22,362 nucleotides of DNA from CAYQLK01 sp964418515 (lineage in GTDB: Bacteria; Patescibacteriota; Microgenomatia; CAYQLK01), in contig CAYQLK010000015.1 in the NCBI GenBank assembly GCA_964418515.1, positions 1 to 22,362 on the forward strand. Direction: 5' to 3'. Below the pieces are notes generated by a model, which was not told where the DNA came from, searched no databases, and saw only the letters and a list, made by a program, of their open reading frames with translations. This document shows, piece after piece, positions 18,701 to 22,362 of the stretch. A program made the translations under genes and the position numbers. How positions within the stretch are numbered: the first letter of the stretch is position 1; the number at the start of each line of letters is the position of its first letter.

Positions 18701-20317
18701 AGCATTAACAGTAGAAATAGTCCTAACAATTGAGACAGTATCTGAATCCCAAATATCAATATACTGATTAACAGCAAAACCCGTAATCGAAGCTACGCAC
18801 AATCTTGTTGAGGCAGTTGAGTCAGCCGACAATGTGGTTTTGGTAACCCCATCATTAACCCACGAAGCACCAGTACCACCATTGGTTGCTGTCGTAAGTT
18901 TATTCGTTTGAGTCCCTGATACTGAACCAGCCATTGTCCAGTTTGAACTTGCCGTGGAATAAGTAGCTGTCCAATGCTCATTTTCAGTTCGCCTTACTGT
19001 CGCCATACCGACACCTGCAGCAGAGTTTGCTGCCACCATTGCACTCGTCGTCAGAACAGTATTACCAGCTAAAGCAGCAGGAAATGTAACTGTCGGGGAG
19101 TTGGTCAAATCAATATCATTGGCATAAATTGTGCGGATTGTACCGTTAATAGTCGGAAACCCATTAGACTGCGGAGCCTGTGCCCAAGTACCAAAAACCG
19201 GAGCTGAGGCGCCCATATTAATTATTCTTATACCGTAATGATCTCCAGTTCCCCCACCTGTTGTAACCGCAACAGGTGTATCAAATCGAAAATCAAGAGT
19301 CGCACGACCAGCGTTACCAGGCTGTATATTCTCACCCGATAACGCCTGATTATGCTGCCAGGCCGTCCTAGCTAAAATAACAGTATCAGATGGGTATGTA
19401 TAAGCTCCCTGCGTACCAGTCACATAGTTTGAGCATGAAGAAGTACAAGTTGCTGAAGGAAACCTTAGAAGCTCCAAAACAATATCGGTGTTAGCTAATG
19501 ATGTTGATGTTAAATTTTCTATTACCAACTGCACTCCAGCCAAGTTACCTGTCGCATTTGGTTTAAATCCAACATACTGCGCAGCTGCGTAAGTAGTCGT
19601 AGCCGCCTGAACTACATAACCAACAGCCAAACCACCAGATGATCCGTCAGTTGTACCCCCAGGATGAATTGGATTAAATGTTCCAGACTCAGCATCCCCG
19701 TTAATTCCATCACCAGAATATGCCATTGCTTTATACCAATCACCTGCAGTAGAAAGCGTGGTTGATTGTTTTGAAACCCTAACAGCCCCAGTAAAATTAG
19801 CCGCAAATGCCGATTGATTACCTAGCTTAGATAGAACAAAAACCGCTATCAAAATAGCCGCCGGAGACAGAAAAACCACAGCCAAAAACAGAGGAAAATG
19901 TCGCCTAACAGATCGAACCACACAAGTTGGTGTAAATTCGCGATAACCACCACTCTCAAAATAATTACAAACATTTTTTCCTAGGATATAAGGCAAATAC
20001 GGGAAATTAACAAAAAGATATCGAAAAACATAAAACACGCCCAAAACAATAGTTTTAGATGCTCTATAAATACTTCTAGGGCTTAGAACTTTGTAATTTA
20101 ACTTTTTATTCTTAAAAAATAATATGTTTTTAGAAACTGTCTTTGCAACAATTCCGAGACTAATTTTATTAGATTTTGACTTTTTTTGACCTGACTCCAC
20201 CACATTTTTTTGCAAAGACTCAGAGCCTGAAAACTTCCAAAAAAACAGCCTCCTTCCTAAAAACGGCTTGTGCAATTTGGGTGAATTACTGGGTAATTTT
20301 TTTTGGCGGGCAGGCAT
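15693..20317 (-). CDS. Giant surface protein, N-terminal part (joins the part at 8601-15592)
   Basis: The ATG at 20317 starts a frame that is open to the gap. Removing the gap and one copy of the 55-base overlap gives 11562 bases, exactly 3854 codons with the stop. The first 140 residues are Lys/Arg-rich with aromatic patches, an unusually long N-region. Then comes a membrane segment (141-166, FPLFLAVVFLSPAAILIAVF) and a likely signal peptidase site (SAFA before ANF). The rest is Ser/Thr/Ala-rich beta structure with few charges. A module of 60-75 residues with a (W/D)D(N/S)(D/N)S...R motif occurs four times, at about 503-573, 593-673, 897-955 and 1213-1280 (for example VLDDNDSVPITRI and MIDDNDSPPIYRR). 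A ConA-like domain (WTDYTVSALVKMDMV, GVMLRQS, WYCLKAQV) runs into the gap. The role is probably in adhesion or the surface layer. Confidence 0.9.
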
Positions 20318-20657
20318 AAAATTATAAACAAATCATTTTTGTTTTTACTTGAGTCAAAAGTCTAAGTATATTTTTTTATCTGATAATTTCTTACTTTGAA
20401 GCTAATTGTCTTTATCTTTGACTCAAAAAACGATTGGTCAGACAATAATAGTGAAAAATGTAAAATCTTTACTGCTACAAATACTGTATTTAGCTTCGAT
20501 TCAAGCATCACCATAAAAATTTCAGATTTCTTTTAATTTTCTTGTACTATTTTAACTATAAGTTAAAGCTAGATTAGTATCAACCCATAAGTGAAATTTT
20601 TACCCAAAAACAAACAAATGAAAAAACGGTCTCAAAAATACTTATTTCAAACTAATG
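20318..20657. other. AT-rich intergenic region upstream of the giant gene
   Basis: No gene is seen here. A TATACT on the minus strand (20370-20365), 48 bases before the giant gene ATG, is a candidate -10 box, without a good -35. A TATAAT at 20326-20321 is too close to the ATG to serve it. TTGACTCAA occurs inverted (about 20349-20357 and 20416-20424), and TTTAACT/AGTTAAA at 20551-20567 forms a 7-bp hairpin that could lie after the tRNA transcript. All are weak signals. Confidence 0.4.
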
Positions 20658-20710
20658 TGCCCTTGGAGAGAATCGAACTCCCGACACCACCCTTAGGACG
20701 GGCGTGCTCT
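20658..20710 (-). tRNA. tRNA-Arg(CCU), 3' part only, cut by scaffold gap
   Basis: Read on the minus strand, AGAGC (end of the D arm) and A26 are followed by the anticodon stem CGCCC/GGGTG with loop GTCCTAA, giving anticodon CCT. Then come a 5-base variable loop and a T arm GGGAG/CTCTC with loop TTCGATT. The acceptor strand is CAAGGGC and the discriminator base is A. CCA is not encoded. About the first 20 nucleotides lie in the gap. It has the same direction as the rRNA genes and lies downstream of them, after several terminators. Confidence 0.88.
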
Positions 20711-20810
20711 NNNNNNNNNNNNNNNNNNNNNNNNNNNNNNNNNNNNNNNNNNNNNNNNNNNNNNNNNNNNNNNNNNNNNNNNNNNNNNNNNNNNNNNNNN
20801 NNNNNNNNNN
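20711..20810. other. Scaffold gap of 100 N
   Basis: This is a default-length gap. Unlike the gap at 15593, its flanks share no overlap, so real sequence is missing, including the 5' part of tRNA-Arg. The neighbouring terminator repeats probably caused the assembly break. Confidence 0.85.
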
Positions 20811-20817
20811 AAAATAC

Positions 20818-20854
20818 AAAAAGCCCTCCTTTTAGCCTTGAGTGTTCTCAAGGC
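20818..20854 (-). repeat. Degenerate terminator unit with a swapped hairpin
   Basis: Bases 20818-20829 match the arm and T-run side of the terminator at 21087-21098 (AAAAAGCCCTCC), but the matching second arm is absent. In its place is another perfect hairpin, GCCTTGAG/CTCAAGGC with loop TGTT (20835-20854). On the minus strand this hairpin is followed 16 bases later by TTTTT. It may be a rearranged fourth copy of the array. Confidence 0.5.
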
Positions 20855-20864
20855 GCAAGGCGGA

Positions 20865-20881
20865 GTTCAAAGCATTTGAAC
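20865..20881. repeat. Short perfect hairpin GTTCAAA/TTTGAAC
   Basis: A 7-bp perfect stem with a 3-base loop (GCA) lies between two terminator units. No T-run follows. Its role is unknown. Confidence 0.5.
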
Positions 20882-20903
20882 ACGCACTTTAGAGGACAAA
20901 CAA

Positions 20904-20931
20904 GAAAAAGCTCTCCTTTAGGGAGAGCTTT
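20904..20931 (-). terminator. Intrinsic terminator, array unit 3
   Basis: Stem AAAGCTCTCC/GGAGAGCTTT (10 bp, 20907-20916 with 20922-20931), loop CTAAA on the minus strand, with the T-run TTTTTC. It follows a copy of the 5S tail motif at 20937-20952. Confidence 0.8.
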
Positions 20932-20988
20932 AATCTTAATACGGCTGCGAGCATTAGATTTTGCTCGACAAAATCGCAGGTCGCAAAC

Positions 20989-21019
20989 AAAAAAAATGAC
21001 CATCCTTTAGGGATGGTCA
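20989..21019 (-). terminator. Intrinsic terminator, array unit 2
   Basis: Stem TGACCATCC/GGATGGTCA (9 bp, 20997-21005 with 21011-21019), loop CTAAA on the minus strand, followed by eight T. Confidence 0.85.
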
Positions 21020-21081
21020 AATTTTAATACGGCAGCGAGCTAATGTTTGAACGTAAGAGCAAACGCAGAACGCAGCTACAA

Positions 21082-21111
21082 AACACAAAAAGCCCTCCTT
21101 TAGGGAGGGCT
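21082..21111 (-). terminator. Intrinsic terminator directly after 5S rRNA, array unit 1
   Basis: Stem AGCCCTCC/GGAGGGCT (8 bp, 21091-21098 with 21104-21111), loop CTAAA on the minus strand, followed by TTTTTGTGTTTT. It starts nine bases after the 5S end and should end the rRNA transcript. Confidence 0.9.
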
Positions 21112-21120
21112 ATATGTAAT

Positions 21121-21234
21121 ACGGCTGCGAGCTATCTTCATAATCGCTTTCGCAATAACTATTGTCACCGCTGGCTCGTTTCACTTCTGAGTTCGGGATG
21201 GGATCAGGTGGGACCAAACCGCTTCAACAACCGT
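21121..21234 (-). rRNA. rrf: 5S ribosomal RNA
   Basis: The minus strand shows the 5S core (GGTCCCACCTGATCCCATCC, then CGAACTCAGAAGTGAAAC). The ends pair as helix I: ACGGTTGT at the 5' end with GCAGCCGT at the 3' end. The length is about 114 nt. It lies about 680 bases after 23S rRNA on the same strand, with a reading frame in between, which is an unusually long spacer. The exact ends may be off by a few bases. Confidence 0.93.
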
Positions 21235-21271
21235 TCGAGAATTTTAGCTTCATTTACCCTTAATGTCAAGA

Positions 21272-21646
21272 CTAATCTAAAATAAACACAGGTAGTCGAT
21301 TATTTCGAAACGCTAATATCCTCTCAGCACTCTCATAATCAATTTTTTCATCTAATAAAGCCTTGTTTACTCTAAAATCAAGATGTTTTGCCACTTCAGC
21401 CATAACGTCTTGTGTCACTGACGACTCCAAAAATCCAACAATCTCCTCTTCACTACGCATATACCTCAAAGCAGCTCGAATATTAATTCCCCTTTTGGCA
21501 AGCATTCTAACCATTACTCTATCTCTTAAGACTTCACCCAAGAAATCAACCTCAGCTTCAGAAAACTCCCCCTTAATTTCAGGCGTACCAAAATCAAAAT
21601 AACCACCTAAATCAAAATCGAATATTTTACTCTCTGGTTTTGCCAT
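21272..21646 (-). CDS. Small acidic helical protein encoded between 23S and 5S rRNA genes
   Basis: This 124-aa frame runs from an ATG at 21646 to TAG, on the same strand as the rRNA genes and ending 37 bases before 5S. It has no signal peptide or membrane segment. The N-terminus is acidic and aromatic (FDFDLGGYFDFGTPEI). The rest looks helical (FSEAEVDFLGEVLRDRVMVR, RSEEEIVGFLESS, DYESAERILAFRNN). No LAGLIDADG, HNH or GIY-YIG motif is seen, so it does not look like a homing endonuclease. No ribosome binding site is obvious before the ATG. The balanced amino acid composition favours a real protein, but the family is not recognised. If made from the rRNA transcript, it would be a coding insert in an rRNA operon; a separate promoter is possible. 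Confidence 0.6.
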   Translation of the reverse strand: MAKPESKIFDFDLGGYFDFGTPEIKGEFSEAEVDFLGEVLRDRVMVRMLAKRGINIRAALRYMRSEEEIVGFLESSVTQDVMAEVAKHLDFRVNKALLDEKIDYESAERILAFRNNRLPVFILD

Positions 21647-21696
21647 AATAGTAATTTTTCAAGCACAAAAAAAGCTTGAACACCTAAAAACTGAAT

Positions 21697-21905
21697 AGAA
21701 ATTTGTAAACAAATTTCTGCCTTGGTAATAAATTACCAAGATAAGAAAATGTTACAGCTCCACTGCAAAACTTCTGCTTTCATCAACAAGTTGATGAGAC
21801 TTAGAAATTTATTAGCTTTGCCTAATTTGTTTACTCAACACTAAAGAACGAAAAATTCTTTTTGCGAATAAAAAAGACTGGAAATATCTTGTTTTAAAAA
21901 ACAAG
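21697..21905. repeat. Cluster of four short palindromes in the 23S-5S spacer
   Basis: Four perfect inverted repeats lie within 209 bases: AGAAATTTG/CAAATTTCT (21697-21718, loop 4), CTTGGTAAT/ATTACCAAG (21721-21740, loop 2), CATCAAC/GTTGATG (21781-21796, loop 2) and CTTGTTTT/AAAACAAG (21888-21905, loop 2). The last sits just past the 23S 3' end. They may be processing hairpins of the precursor RNA or protein-binding palindromes; none has a terminator-type T-run. No tRNA is seen in this spacer. Confidence 0.6.
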
Positions 21906-21910
21906 AAAAC

Positions 21911-22362
<452 letters not shown>

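Larger units (their letters stand above)
20937..21132 (-). repeat. Tandem array of [5S 3' tail + terminator] units
   Basis: The 16-base motif TAATACGGC(T/A)GCGAGC occurs at 20937-20952, 21025-21040 and 21117-21132, spaced 88 and 92 bases. The last copy is the true end of 5S rRNA plus three bases. Each copy is followed on the minus strand within 5-7 bases by a strong terminator with the same loop (CTAAA) and the same GG/CC core but a different, compensated stem. The spacers after each terminator differ. Confidence 0.8.

Noticed and set aside
18343..18777. Minus-strand frame of 144 codons, Leu-rich
   Set aside because: It is a shifted-frame shadow of the giant gene with runs of Leu/Arg/Gln and no ribosome binding site.
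20591..21010. Plus-strand open frame of 139 codons across tRNA and terminator array
   Set aside because: It crosses N, the antisense of a tRNA and terminator hairpins; it is not a plausible gene.
20811..21116. Further tRNA genes among the terminator units (TTCAAA stretches recall T loops)
   Set aside because: No cloverleaf with proper anticodon and acceptor stems could be formed on either strand.
20937..21132. CRISPR array
   Set aside because: The 16-base repeats are regularly spaced, but each is tied to a terminator and matches the 5S rRNA end. The spacers contain repeated hairpins and no cas gene is near.
21272..21646. Homing endonuclease of an rRNA intron
   Set aside because: No LAGLIDADG, HNH or GIY-YIG motif is present, and the frame lies outside the 23S gene rather than inside it.

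Overview
The window looks like a piece of a metagenome-assembled genome from a Candidate Phyla Radiation (Patescibacteria) bacterium, most likely of the Microgenomates type; this is inferred. The signs are AT-rich DNA, dense secreted and membrane-anchored proteins of unknown family joined by Thr/Pro linkers, a sortase, a very large surface protein, no recognisable metabolic gene, and an rRNA locus with unusual insertions. Two 100-N runs (15593-15692 and 20711-20810) are scaffold gaps. No transposon, CRISPR array or prophage block was seen.

Layout. (1) 1-7007, minus strand: six genes read right to left with short spacers or overlaps: a sortase, a small Thr/Pro-linker secreted protein, two single-pass membrane proteins flanking a 1084-aa modular secreted protein, and a fibronectin type III protein cut by the window edge. 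Translational coupling is strong at the end, including an ATGA overlap at 994-997. (2) 7109-8491, plus strand: a divergent pair, a PrsW-like membrane protease and a class-A-beta-lactamase-fold serine hydrolase. (3) 8601-20317, minus strand: what appears as two huge reading frames around a gap is almost certainly one gene. The 55 bases left of the gap are repeated exactly on its right, and merging that overlap keeps the frame and gives 3853 aa. The protein has a very long charged N-terminus before its signal segment, repeated beta modules, LamG/ConA-like domains, a beta-helix-like stretch, eleven Trp repeats resembling those of phage tail proteins, a coiled coil, two membrane segments and a C-terminal SH3b domain. 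(4) 20658-22362, minus strand: the 3' end of 23S rRNA, a spacer with four short palindromes and a 124-aa reading frame, 5S rRNA, a tandem array of [5S tail + terminator] units, a gap, and the 3' part of tRNA-Arg(CCU).

Together the protein genes read as a cell-surface programme: sorting or anchoring (sortase), envelope hydrolysis or sensing (PrsW-like protease, serine hydrolase), and large modular adhesin-like proteins. A plausible but unproven role is attachment to a host or to other cells. The most notable points are the reconstructed giant gene, the rRNA-spacer reading frame, and the terminator array built from copies of the 5S tail.
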